Shown here: piece by piece, positions 55,861 to 64,000 of the stretch
How the letters are laid out: every line of letters starts with the position of its first letter
Position numbering within the stretch: position 1 is the stretch's first letter
Source of the DNA: Arion vulgaris
Taxonomy: Eukaryota > Mollusca > Gastropoda > Stylommatophora > Arionidae
Direction of reading: 5' to 3'
Assembly (NCBI GenBank): GCA_020796225.1
Contig: CM036762.1
Span: 15,953,786 to 16,017,785, forward strand
Length of the DNA: 64,000 nucleotides
Notes under the pieces: generated by a model
Seen by the model: only the letters and a program-made list of their open reading frames with translations
The model's database searches: none
Told to the model about the DNA's origin: nothing
Translations under genes and position numbers: made by a program

Positions 55861-56339
55861 GGACAAACGTTTGTGTAGATCTATGATCGCCTACGCCAGC
55901 CGGTAAGGAACAATGATTATGTGTATATATACAGGAGGGAGGTAAAAAGAGAAAATAACATCATGCCAACAAAAACGGATGTGTTGTGCCGAAACGAAAA
56001 AAATATTCCAGCTTGGCTATAAACTATCAGTGAACAACGCAACTTACGATCAATGGATAAAATAACAAAGGCTGATTTACAAGTGGTTATTCTGGAGCCA
56101 GTGCACAAGTAGAAGAAGGAATCTCAAAACCTGACACAACATTAATATATAAAGAAGCTAAGAGGTTTGACAAGGGCGGAAACTTTTCCAATGTTGCAAG
56201 AAGAGGGTTCAGTCTGCCAGAAAAAAAAAACTATGCATATTACCAGCTCAACTGTGGAGAATAAATGATAATCGACAGACCACACATGATGTAAATATTT
56301 TTGGAAAATAAATTTTCATTTAGTCATTATCATCAAATA
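55861..56339. other. No gene recognised
   Basis: No supported feature. Confidence 0.4.
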
Positions 56340-56665
56340 GCTTGTCCTGGGCAGAACTTTGCCACCCAAACAGTCTTCCGGAATTTCTCTCTCTCGTAGG
56401 CCAGATGTCCTGCTTCTGCAGCCGTCATGTTCAATAAGTTACATCCTGAATCCATCTTCTCCGTGGTCTTCCTCTTCTTCTCTTTGCCGGTATGCCTCTT
56501 TCCATGATGGTCTTCTCCAGCCCGTCATATCTTTTTATATGTCCAAAATATCACAATTTTCTCCTTCTTATTTGTAGCATCAGCCAGTTTTCTTTGATTT
56601 TGAGTTCTTTCTGTATAGCTCTATTTGTTCTTTTCTCTGTCCAAGATATACGACATTTAGTAAGT
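56340..56665 (-). pseudogene. LINE C-terminal domain
   Basis: On the minus strand ISWTEKRTNRAIQKELKIKE, then YFGHIKRYDGLEKTIMERGI and RRRGRPRRRWIQDV. After a frameshift come LNMTAAEAGHLAYEREKFRK, then TVWVAKFCPGQ. The WTEKRTNxxxLxEL and YFGHIKR motifs are also seen in decayed form at 58831 and 14800. One stop and one frameshift make it inactive. Confidence 0.85.
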
Positions 56666-56977
56666 AAGAAAAACCTGTTTTCGTAACTTCAAGTATGTTG
56701 AGCAATAGAGTGTTAGGTTCCTACTTTTCTTTAACAAACGGTACGCAATCGGCGAATGTTGTGAACACCGTGCAGATCGCTTCACTTTATTTTCTGGTAT
56801 TGTTGTGTGTATGTGTGCCGTTGTTTCGTCTCATATAATATGAGCACAAAGGTAAACACGTCCGTGGTTGTACTGAAACTGTTGGAATCGAATCTGCTTG
56901 ACCATGATGTCTAGTCGATGATGTTAGAAAGACACGACAAAGCGAAGATTCTTTTCCTTTTTTTTAGACATCGCTGA
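56666..56977. other. No gene recognised
   Basis: No supported feature. Confidence 0.4.
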
Positions 56978-56987
56978 TCGTGGTCTT

Positions 56988-57192
56988 TTTTCTTCTTTTT
57001 CCGATCCAGAAGCACTTGAGTTTTTCAGCTCTTCGGCTCGGTGCCATGGACATCGTAACCCTTCGGTTCGGTGACACCAACACCGTAAATCTGTGGCTTT
57101 TTCTGCCATCCCGCGGAATTGAACCCGCACACACAGAGGGATAGTCACCGTAGTCCAACGCGCTACGAACACGCTGGGCAGACGAGCAATCG
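56988..57192 (-). repeat. tRNA-derived SINE, family A, with target-site duplication
   Basis: Poly-T left end, CCGATCCAGAAGCACTTGAG, GGTGCCATGGACATCGTAAC, CCGCGGAATTGAACCCGCAC and CGCTACGAACACGCTGGGCA. Flanked by TCGTGGTCTT at 56978-56987 and 57193-57202. Confidence 0.9.
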
Positions 57193-57360
57193 TCGTGGTC
57201 TTAAAAACGCTGACATTCGTGGCGCCGAGAAAAATAAGGACCGAGGTTCAATTTCAATGTTTGGTAATTGATTTGTATGATGAGTATGCTTAGGAGTAGA
57301 ATCAATGCAGGCAAGTTTCACACTGAATGTGTAGAGAATGCCATTGAACTTCAAAAGTAA

Positions 57361-57537
57361 CTATCTTTGCTCTACACACTTGGTCATGTCGAGATGACAA
57401 AGGAAATTAGAGAGCTGTCGAGATGTTTGGCACTGGATCCATTGAAGGTGGAGAAAGCAAGTACATCATACGAAATTTCTTCAAATATTCTGAAATGGCA
57501 GTCAGACACTAAACCGTCTGGTTTAAATGGAGGTTAA
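57361..57537 (+). pseudogene. Small frame resembling a death-fold domain, probably a remnant
   Basis: A 58-codon frame between stops with no start codon at its left end. It reads TKEIRELSRCLALDPLKVEK, then EISSNILKWQSDTKPSGLNG and stops. The spacing of REL-(x)-LxLxPxxVE and the LxxWQ then GL pattern recalls helices 2-5 of death-fold domains. The first helix is not visible and the end is cut by a stop at the place a last helix would begin. I saw no clear splice sites. It may be an exon remnant or chance. Treat the family assignment as a suggestion. Confidence 0.25.
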
Positions 57538-57734
57538 ACGCGAACAAGCTCGCAAGTAATGTTAACAGGAACGAAAACATGTGACTGTGGTGACTTTTCA
57601 TTACGGGACCGACCCCTTTGGCGTTTTGGTTGATATCCCCTAAAACCTCTGGGTGAATGATGTTTAGAATGTTTACTACTTTGTTCTATACCTGTGTACT
57701 CGTCGATTTTACTGGACTATTATTTTAAGATGGA

Positions 57735-57965
57735 GCGTCTGGTCGAATGGATTAGAGCGCTAGGCTCCAATGCGGAAGACCCGTGTTCAATTCACGGTAA
57801 GGCCAATGATTTTTTTCTGTTGTGGGCATAAATGAAAAATCCTAACCTGAAAAGCTTCGCGGCGACTGCACTAGCCATGCAGCCATTAAATTCCTCAGGT
57901 TCACATCCCACCTGTCCTACACCGCCCTAAAGTGCGGTACTACATGCAGTAACCAGTTGGTGGGT
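57735..57965 (+). repeat. tRNA-derived SINE, family E
   Basis: GGAGCGTCTGGTCGAATGGA (A-box region), CCCGTGTTCAATTCACGGTA (B-box), GCGGCGACTGCACTAGCCAT, TTAAATTCCTCAGGTTCACA and an A-rich end. The tRNA-like head is the most complete of the four copies. Confidence 0.85.
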
Positions 57966-58399
57966 TTAAAAAAAAAATTATTATTATATTATGTTATAAT
58001 TACTATAAGATGTTCTCCCAATCCGATCCTACTCTGAGTGTGTGTACAACAGCAAATAGTGGTGGACAAATAAACAGATGGTTCAGCGCTAACACGGTAC
58101 GTTTCAAGATTTGAGAATACACGTCACGAACTACACCGCCCATTGGTTGTCCTGGCCAGTCTTCTAGTCTGCCAGCAAGGATAGTATCATGAATAATTCA
58201 GCAAGAAGACGTGATCTTTGACCTGGCCTATGATATGGTCTGTTGTTGTGCAGGCAATGAAATCCGGAGTTGTAATGATTACAAAAATGCTTATGGATTC
58301 TTGTAAATAGGTTTTTTTAATTGCTAGTTTACACGAATTGGTATAACCAAAATGGTTCCGGCTTAAACAGACTTAGCCCCTAAATAACAAACAATACAA
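57966..58399. other. No gene recognised
   Basis: No supported feature. Confidence 0.4.
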
Positions 58400-58786
58400 A
58401 AATGACTGCTTTGGACGCTGACAACAAATGATAGAAGAAAACTAGTCACAACAGAGATGAAGTGTCTACGCAGAATGCTGGGTGTAACAAGAAGAGACCG
58501 GTTGAGAAATGAAGACATCAGGAAAAAGTGGGTACAACATCAGTACTAGACTTCATCAAGAAACAACAAATTAAATGGTTCGCCACGTAAGCAGATTACC
58601 ATCAGACAGTGCACCCCAAAGAGCAATGCTGCTCCGATACAATGGGTACAAAGCAAAAGGTCGGCCACGCAAAAGATGGACCTCAGAGATAACAGAGGTG
58701 ACGAAAGAGACTATCTACGAAGCGCATACTAGGGCCCGTTTTAGAAATCTCTTCCTGACCTGATGCTGTGAGGCATACAGGATTCG

Positions 58787-58825
<39 letters not shown>

Positions 58826-58830
58826 ATACA
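58400..58830 (+). pseudogene. LINE C-terminal domain with (GAAA)n tail
   Basis: Spread over frames: TTEMKCLRRMLGVTRRDRLR, NEDIRKK, VLDFIKKQQIKWF and YNGYKAKGRPRKRWTSEITE, ending ARFRNLFLT and a stop. It is followed by GGCATACAGGATTCGAGAAA and about 40 bases of GAAA repeats. Same family and 3' end as 14800; related to 13500 and 16988. Confidence 0.85.
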
Positions 58831-59080
58831 TGTAGGCAGAAGTAATGGACCATTACACAAAAAACAAGAACGAAAATCCATGCCGTCGAAACTAAATGCT
58901 ACAGAAAGATCCTACGAATACCATGGACAGAAAAAGAAAGAACACTGACGTCCTGAAAGAACTAAATGTTAAAGAGAATTGGCTGATAAACAACATACTA
59001 TACGGAAAAATTTGATACTTTGGTCACATTAAGCGTGACGCCTTGACAGAACAATACTAGAGGGCAGGGTCGCAGGACGC
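58831..59080 (+). pseudogene. Decayed LINE fragment
   Basis: AATGGACCATTACACAAAAA, AAATGCTACAGAAAGATCCT, ACCATGGACAGAAAAAGAAA and ATACTTTGGTCACATTAAGC. The reading is a broken form of KCYRKILRIPWTEKE ... YFGHIKR. Confidence 0.65.
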
Positions 59081-59084
59081 AGAG

Positions 59085-59215
59085 CTACAGAGCTTGTGCT
59101 TTGTGCAATACTCTCGGCAGGTGGCGTGCCATTTCTGTGGAGCGGAACCGAGCCATATGGGGTAAAACCCGTGCAATGAAGTCAATCCTTTGGCTTTAAA
59201 ACCCTTTAAACCCTT
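59085..59215 (+). repeat. Partial SINE, family B (body only)
   Basis: AGAGCTTGTGCTTTGTGCAA, TACTCTCGGCAGGTGGCGTG and GAAGTCAATCCTTTGGCTTT. The head is missing. Confidence 0.85.
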
Positions 59216-59384
59216 TAAGCTGTTTTTTTTTTAATCTACATGGAGACTAGAAACCGATTAAAAGAAACAAATAGTCCAAAAAAGAGACAGCTAGAGATAC
59301 ATAGGATATACATGTAGACAGAAAGAAGTGAATACAGACAGCAAAACAGATTTAACTCTGTACTGTCTGTAATATCGCTTTTAG

Positions 59385-59575
59385 AGCAGTGAAGGATAGG
59401 GGTGACATAAGCCTGCGTAATTTAATAGCTACATGGCTAGTGCAGTCGCCATAAAACTGTTTAGACTAGGGTTTTCTTTATGCTCCCACAGAAAAACTTC
59501 TTGACACGCACCCGCATTGAACCCAGGAGCCTACGCTATAATTCTTTCGGCCAGACTCCACCCACTGATAGCTTT
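59385..59575 (-). repeat. SINE family E, diverged copy
   Basis: GTGACATAAGCCTGCGTAAT, GGCTAGTGCAGTCGCCATAA and ACCCGCATTGAACCCAGGAG. Confidence 0.65.
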
Positions 59576-59844
59576 AAGATATACAAAGAAAGAGACAGAT
59601 GGACATAAACAAGATGTAAAACAAATCAACTAACATGACTAACATGACTACATCAAAATATATTTTTTTTAAACTTCTAAAAGCAGTACTAAAACCTCCC
59701 CTAGACAAATATTACTACAGTTCAACATGGACTTATCAAACTACTTAGGCATGCAATAAAACGTATTGCTTAATCTGTGTTGGTGTCAACCGAAACTTGC
59801 TTGGTGATCTTGTATGAATATTTCATGCATGTTCTTGTTATCGC

Positions 59845-59850
59845 TTTATT
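59845..59850 (-). promoter_or_regulatory. Candidate polyadenylation signal for the minus-strand gene
   Basis: AATAAA on the minus strand, about 335 bases past the candidate stop codon at 60184. The intervening sequence includes a decayed LINE fragment in the opposite orientation, so the 3' end assignment is tentative. Confidence 0.3.
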
Positions 59851-59959
59851 TTATATAATATAATATTGAGAGTGACCGCACTAAATGAAATCTGAAGGAG
59901 ACTAGCAATGGCAATTGAAAGGTTATGATAACATAGGCAAGTTGTTGTTTTTTAAAACT

Positions 59960-60120
59960 TCTGAGGGAATGCATTTTTCCTGTGGCAACATATGGAAGCA
60001 AATCATGGACTATTATACAAACATTAAAAAACAAAATTGAATCTTCTATAATAAAACTGCTACAGAAAAATTATTAGAATGTTGTGGACAAGGAAGAAAA
60101 AAGATATCTTTCCTAGATAT
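59960..60120 (+). pseudogene. Decayed LINE fragment within the candidate 3' untranslated region
   Basis: TTTCCTGTGGCAACATATGG, ATGGACTATTATACAAACAT, AACTGCTACAGAAAAATTAT and TGTTGTGGACAAGGAAG. It parallels 23690-23800 and 58831. Antisense to the gene at the right edge. Confidence 0.5.
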
Positions 60121-60183
60121 CTTAATGTGTTCGTTATGTGAAAAAATGTGGGATACATAACTTTAAAATTGAATATATTTTTT

Positions 60184-60227
60184 TTACTGACAGCACCAAC
60201 GTTCTGGCAGAGCAGCCCACTTAATGA
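60184..60227 (-). CDS. Possible last coding exon of the same gene, ending in TAA
   Basis: After an acceptor (AATCTTACAG) the frame needed by the previous phase-1 donor reads V-IKWAALPERWCCQ and then TAA. The phase fits, but the acceptor has a weak pyrimidine tract and the coding part is only 44 bases, so this is an inference. An alternative is that the true last exon lies further left or beyond a missed splice site. Transcript data would settle it. Confidence 0.4.
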
Positions 60228-60867
60228 CTGTAAGATTTGTTTCAAAATAAGCATTTACTGAAACAAAAAACTAAAACATGGTCACTAGTATTGCATATTT
60301 AGTTTCAATATCTTGACTATGTTGCTGATACAAAAGCAAATCATTAAACCTCAAACTTTATTTCCACCAAATGCACTCATAAAATATTTGTATACAGAAA
60401 ACAGCTTTCAAGAGAAAAATTTGTTAATGTATTTTGTAAAACTACAGTACTTTTGTTCTCACGTTTCACCATTGCTACATAGTTTGACTGCGGTTTTCCC
60501 TTATATCAATAATACAAGTCTGAAGAACAAGCAAGGGAAGTTACCTACCCATAGATTCCATCATAATATGGTGTCACTTCAAAGACTTGTTCAGTGTTAA
60601 CTCAGAATCATTATTCAAGACCAGATCAAAGAGGAGACAGCCAGGTTTTATACAAACTTAACTACTGGTATTCCAGTAAAACTCATGTGTTCAAAGCATT
60701 ACAAGAAAATTATATTTTTTATTTGTGTTGTCAGATCTTTAGTGAGTCTTTTGATGAAGTTTGAAAAAAAGAGTTATGCACAAGGTGAGAGATTAGAAAG
60801 TTGAGAACTGCTAAAGCTTAGTGGTTTGTGCACTGACTTTGTAGGTGTATGCTCTCAGTATCTTTTT

Positions 60868-61245
60868 TTCACACGCTCCATATCGACCACTTGTTAAACC
60901 ACTCTTTGTAATTTGTATGTGATCTGAGCTAAAGAATGATTGTACGTTGTGTCAGTTATGCACCTACAAGGTCATCACATCTGATTTATGTGATACTTTT
61001 TATTTACTATCGAAGCTCCCTTAGGCCCCTACCTCAGTCACCTTTTATATTCCTTGCAGGCCACAGTGCTACTATTCTTTGCTTCCCTAGCGTGCCCCAG
61101 CAACACACAGGCACTATAAATCATAGGTCACATACAAATCCTGATCACATACAATTCACAAAGAGTGTTTCATACAAATCCCGATCACATACAACTCACA
61201 AAGAGTGGTTTAACAAGTGATTGATATGAAGTGTTTGAAGAATAA
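60868..61245. repeat. Head-to-head pair of family D repeats inside an intron
   Basis: A plus-strand copy (CACGCTCCATATCGACCACT, TTTGTATGTGATCTGAGC, GCCCCTACCTCAGTCACCTT) is followed by a reverse partial copy (GATCACATACAACTCACAAA, GAGTGGTTTAACAAGTGATT) with one internal duplication. The outer 50-60 bases of the two arms are complementary. Confidence 0.8.
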
Positions 61246-61464
61246 TAATTGGGAATGGAAAGGAATAAGACAGGAGAGAATATGCGTATGAATCCAAATT
61301 TGTATTTTGTTATTTGATCCTCACTTATTGTGATTATCACATTCCTGTAACACACAGAAATAGAAAGAATAAAACAAACACACAGTACGCAAGATACAGA
61401 TAAACAAGACACACATGGCTGCATGCAAGATTGACATTAACTTCACATCCAATGATGTACTCAC

Positions 61465-61547
61465 CCTTTGATAAAGTTTTCTCCAAAGCATCCAATTTCT
61501 CTTTCAGGTTGAGAACTATCACAACGGAGAGTTGGACAAGTTGTAGC
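61465..61547 (-). CDS. Internal exon of the same unidentified gene
   Basis: An 83-base exon preceded by an acceptor (CCAACAG) and followed by a strong donor (GTGAGTAC). Entered in phase 2, it reads LQLVQLSVVIVLNLKEKL followed by DALEKTLSK and ends in phase 1. The leucines and charged residues suggest a helix, possibly a short coiled coil. The frame agrees with both neighbours. The downstream intron (61464-60228) holds a tandem repeat-free stretch and an inverted pair of interspersed repeats. Confidence 0.7.
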
Positions 61548-61666
61548 CTGTTGGATATATGTGATAATATGAGTTTTAATGACCATAAAGTAAGTTATCA
61601 CATTCTTACTACCTCTTTCTATTGTGAAAAGCTCAGCAAAGTTTCATTAAAAATACCAGCTGGAGT

Positions 61667-61850
61667 TTAGTAAACAGCTTCTTTAAGATGACAGCTGACA
61701 CGCAGTAAACAGCTTCATTAAGATCATATATGGCACACAGTAAACAGATTCATTAAAATCACAGATGGCACACAGTAAACAGCTTCATTAAGATCACATA
61801 TGGCACACAGTAAACAGCTTCATTAAGATCGCAGATGGCATACAATAAAT
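61667..61850. repeat. 35-bp tandem repeat, about 5 copies
   Basis: AGTAAACAGCTTCATTAAGA then TCACATATGGCACAC, copies at 61668, 61703, 61738 and on. Lies in the intron between the exons at 61547 and 62015. Confidence 0.9.
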
Positions 61851-62014
61851 AATGTAATTACGATCACAATCAAATATTTACCCCCCTTCAATTAACTTTC
61901 CTAGGGTTGAAACGTATGTTCAGGCTACAGCTTTAAGTTTGAATAAAATACAGGTAGATATAATAAAATTAAATATCATTCCGGAAGCAGTAATATAGAT
62001 ATTAACATATGTAC

Positions 62015-62165
62015 CTGTTAATGAGTTTCTGAACATTGTTCAAGACCATAGCATCATCATTTTGAAGCACTTGCCCATATGTGGCAACATGCTGGAGTGC
62101 AGCCCGCTTGCTGGCTTGTGAGTTGAAAGTCAGGTCCCATGGTTGCTCTCTCAGCAAAGTTATAG
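62015..62165 (-). CDS. Internal exon of the same unidentified gene
   Basis: A 151-base exon bounded by an acceptor (TTTTCCAG) and a donor (GTACAT). In the frame set by the previous exon it reads without a stop, from ITLLREQPWDLTF to NNVQKLIN. It enters in phase 1 and leaves in phase 2, its last two bases AG being completed to arginine by the next exon. The residue mix (WDLTF, HVATYGQVLQNDD) is unlike the degenerate repeats around it. Frame agreement on both sides is the main evidence that it is real. Function unknown. Confidence 0.75.
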
Positions 62166-62384
62166 CTGGAAAATGTGACCAAGAAATGTAATCACTAATG
62201 CATTCTGACATTACTAAAGATACATGAAATGTATTGTATGAACATTCTAGATATTACTAAATATTACAATGATAAAAGAAGAAATGCATTGACAATATAC
62301 TGGTATTAATCAGTAAATAAAATCTAAAGAACATTCTGTAGCAAAATAACGACAGGATCAATAAAATAACCAAAGAGATTAGAC

Positions 62385-62995
62385 TAAGGATCAACACACA
62401 ATAAAATTAAAGTAATGGGAATAAACCTGAAGACCGGAGGACATTAAGCAAATAGAGGCTATCGCACTAGAGATAGTAACAGATTTTAATTACTTAGGCA
62501 GTAATATTTTTCAGATGGGAACATTATGGTTGCAATTAAACAAAGACTTTGAATGTTAAACACAAACTACAGCAGGCTTTGCAACATTTGGAGATATAAC
62601 ATTTATGGCACCAAGACAACTCAAATGGTCAGATTTCAGACCCAATACACAAATAAGACAAGAGACCAGGCAAGAAAATGTATCAAATTTTATAAGAAAG
62701 CGCCGCTGGAACTACATCGGCCACACACTTAGAATGGATGAGAGAAGACTCCTTACCAATCCCTCATATGGACACCAGAGGGAAAAGAAAACGAGGAAGA
62801 CCAAGAGAGACTCTGCGTAGAACCATCACCAGAGAAGGCTCAACGATGGGCCTAGTAAACATTAAAGATCTAAAACAGATAGCAACGAACCGCGAGACAT
62901 GGAGAACTATGACCTCTGCCCATGCGCGCCCACAGGCCCAAGAGGAAAGACTAACTAACCAAGACAAATCTCAGAATATACTGTACATGTGTTAG
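62385..62995 (+). pseudogene. LINE reverse-transcriptase C-terminal remnant in an intron
   Basis: Broken TDFNYLGSNIF-type YLGS motif, then QENVSNFIRKRRWNYIGHTL and RMDERRL. After a frameshift come GKRKRGRPRETLRRTI, IKDLKQIATNRETWRTMTSA and RPQAQEE. Nearest relative in the window is 22000-22495. Oriented against the host gene. Confidence 0.85.
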
Positions 62996-62999
62996 AACT

Positions 63000-63330
63000 A
63001 TGGATCTGAGATTTGAAAAACAGATAAGAAGATAGAAAATATGTTAAGAGGAAGGGCAAACTTCTTAGAAGAATACCTAGGTATATCTGGGAAAATAACA
63101 TTAGCAATATCAGACTTCAAGAACTAACTGGTCTGAAAGACATAAATAAAGAGATACAAGGAAGCTGATGGCGATGAACTGAACATGTCCTCAAGATAAG
63201 AAAGACTGTCATGACATAGAATGCAGTGGACACTGCAGGCTCAGCGAAAGAAAGATTATCACATAGAGAACTTCAGTGGCAGGGCTCAAAGACAAGTACA
63301 GGGCTAGGTTTGAAGTGGAAAGAAAGGCAC
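63000..63330 (+). pseudogene. Second LINE fragment in the same intron
   Basis: Broken frames with NFLRRIPRYIWENNISNIRL, then QELTGLKDINKEIQ and TEHVLKIRK. Matches the ISNxxLxxLTG ... WIGHVLRM order of LINE C-termini. Many stops. Confidence 0.6.
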
Positions 63331-63409
63331 AAGGTGGGGTGTGAATATTGCTAACTCTGCCTTATGTTCCAATGGGCGTGACAAACACAGATAATGCCTC
63401 AGTAACATG

Positions 63410-63560
63410 AAACTCAACTTAGCTCTGAAGTCGGGGAAGGACTACCTGTATTGGGAAGACACTGATAATAAGGAAAGCAGGAATTCACACAAAAATCAGT
63501 CAGAAGCGCCATACAAGGCACCCTGACTATGCCTGAATTCATAGTGGCAAACACAGAAGA
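63410..63560 (+). repeat. Interspersed repeat, family F
   Basis: GCTCTGAAGTCGGGGAAGGA, GAAAGCAGGAATTCACACAA, CAGTCAGAAGCGCCATACAA and CCCTGACTATGCCTGAATTC. Best-preserved copy, directly after LINE remnants. Confidence 0.55.
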
Positions 63561-63762
63561 CGAAACCCTGCTAAATGGAATGAATATGATAAAAAAATCT
63601 CTAAGAGTTCAAGAAGTAGAAAGGAGAGATAACTCAAACGAAATGCTTTGGTGAACAGACCTCACCACACTATTTCAAATGAAGAACTACAAAACGAAAT
63701 ATGGAAAGATCACCCAATGTTCATTATACAATATTTTGGTATTCATGAGATTAATAACATAC

Positions 63763-64000
63763 CTGTGGGGCTTCTTGCAAAAACCATTTCTATGGTCCTT
63801 CTGAGCTCATTCCAAACTGAGCCTTCAAATACATTTTTAAGGCAGTCTGAAATCAGGGTCTTCATGTTGGTAACTATGACTTTCAGACTCTGAACATCAT
63901 TTTCAAGGCTGACTGTTGACGCCAACTTTGTTAAAATATCTGGGGCTACAGACTCCAGCCATTCTACAGCAAGTCTCCAGTTGAGCTCTGATTGTAGAGA
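63763..64000 (-). CDS. Exon of an unidentified multi-exon gene (runs off the right edge)
   Basis: Open without a stop for the whole 238 bases on the minus strand, ending at a donor site (ACAG then GTATGT). The 79 residues are mostly helical in character, starting SLQSELNWRLAVEWLESVAP and ending NELRRTIEMVFARSPT, with two tryptophans among regularly spaced leucines. The exon ends in phase 1, and its last base joins the first two bases of the exon at 62165 to give an alanine codon, so the two exons fit. The 5' boundary lies outside the window. The composition is like a conserved alpha-helical or coiled-coil protein, but I do not recognise the family and assign no function. The intron that follows (63762-62166) holds LINE fragments in the opposite orientation. 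Confidence 0.75.

Noticed and set aside
57735..57810. Possible functional tRNA gene
   Set aside because: A- and B-boxes are present but the sequence continues into the family E SINE body, other copies exist and the acceptor stem does not pair well by eye.

Overview
The window reads as animal (metazoan) nuclear DNA: AT-rich, intron-bearing, with no bacterial-type operons, no rRNA and no CRISPR array. It is packed with decayed non-LTR retrotransposons (LINEs), tRNA-derived SINEs, short DNA transposons (MITEs) and minisatellites. The LINE C-terminal ends (GHxxRM, GRPxxRW and RFRNLFLT-type motifs) and the tRNA-SINE style suggest an invertebrate, perhaps a mollusc such as a gastropod. That guess rests on general impression and not on any search.

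Only one stretch looks like a host gene. On the minus strand, from the right edge down to about 59.85 kb, at least three and probably four exons join in a consistent reading frame (intron phases 1, 2, 1). They have GT donors, AG acceptors, a stop codon and a possible polyadenylation signal, and look like the 3' end of a multi-exon gene I cannot name. The rest of the window (1-59.8 kb) appears to be intergenic or intronic repeat land. Most long open frames there are tandem-repeat artefacts or LINE remnants.

Layout: 0-9.5 kb holds short minisatellites, SINE/LINE fragments and a reverse-transcriptase core with a YADD motif (7.4-7.9 kb). 10-17.5 kb is a LINE graveyard that includes one LINE inserted in reverse inside another. 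18-36 kb has scattered SINEs, a SINE carrying a 40-bp tandem array (27.6-28.2 kb), a reverse-strand LINE (33-34 kb) and an intact hAT-like MITE (35.74-36.12 kb). 37.2-38.7 kb is a 65-bp minisatellite. 40-47 kb has mariner-like and hAT-like MITEs and SINEs. 47.5-50.7 kb is a hAT-like MITE of the same family as the 35.7 kb copy whose interior has grown into about 60 copies of a 46-bp unit. 51-59.8 kb has microsatellites, LINEs, a three-level nest of transposons at 54 kb and a small open frame resembling a death-fold domain (57.4 kb). 59.8-64 kb is the gene end, with repeats in its introns.

The theme that stands out is that minisatellites appear to arise inside transposable elements. It is seen in a hAT MITE (46-bp unit), in a tRNA-SINE (40-bp unit) and at the head of another SINE (67-bp unit). 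For the first, a near-ancestral short copy sits in the same window.
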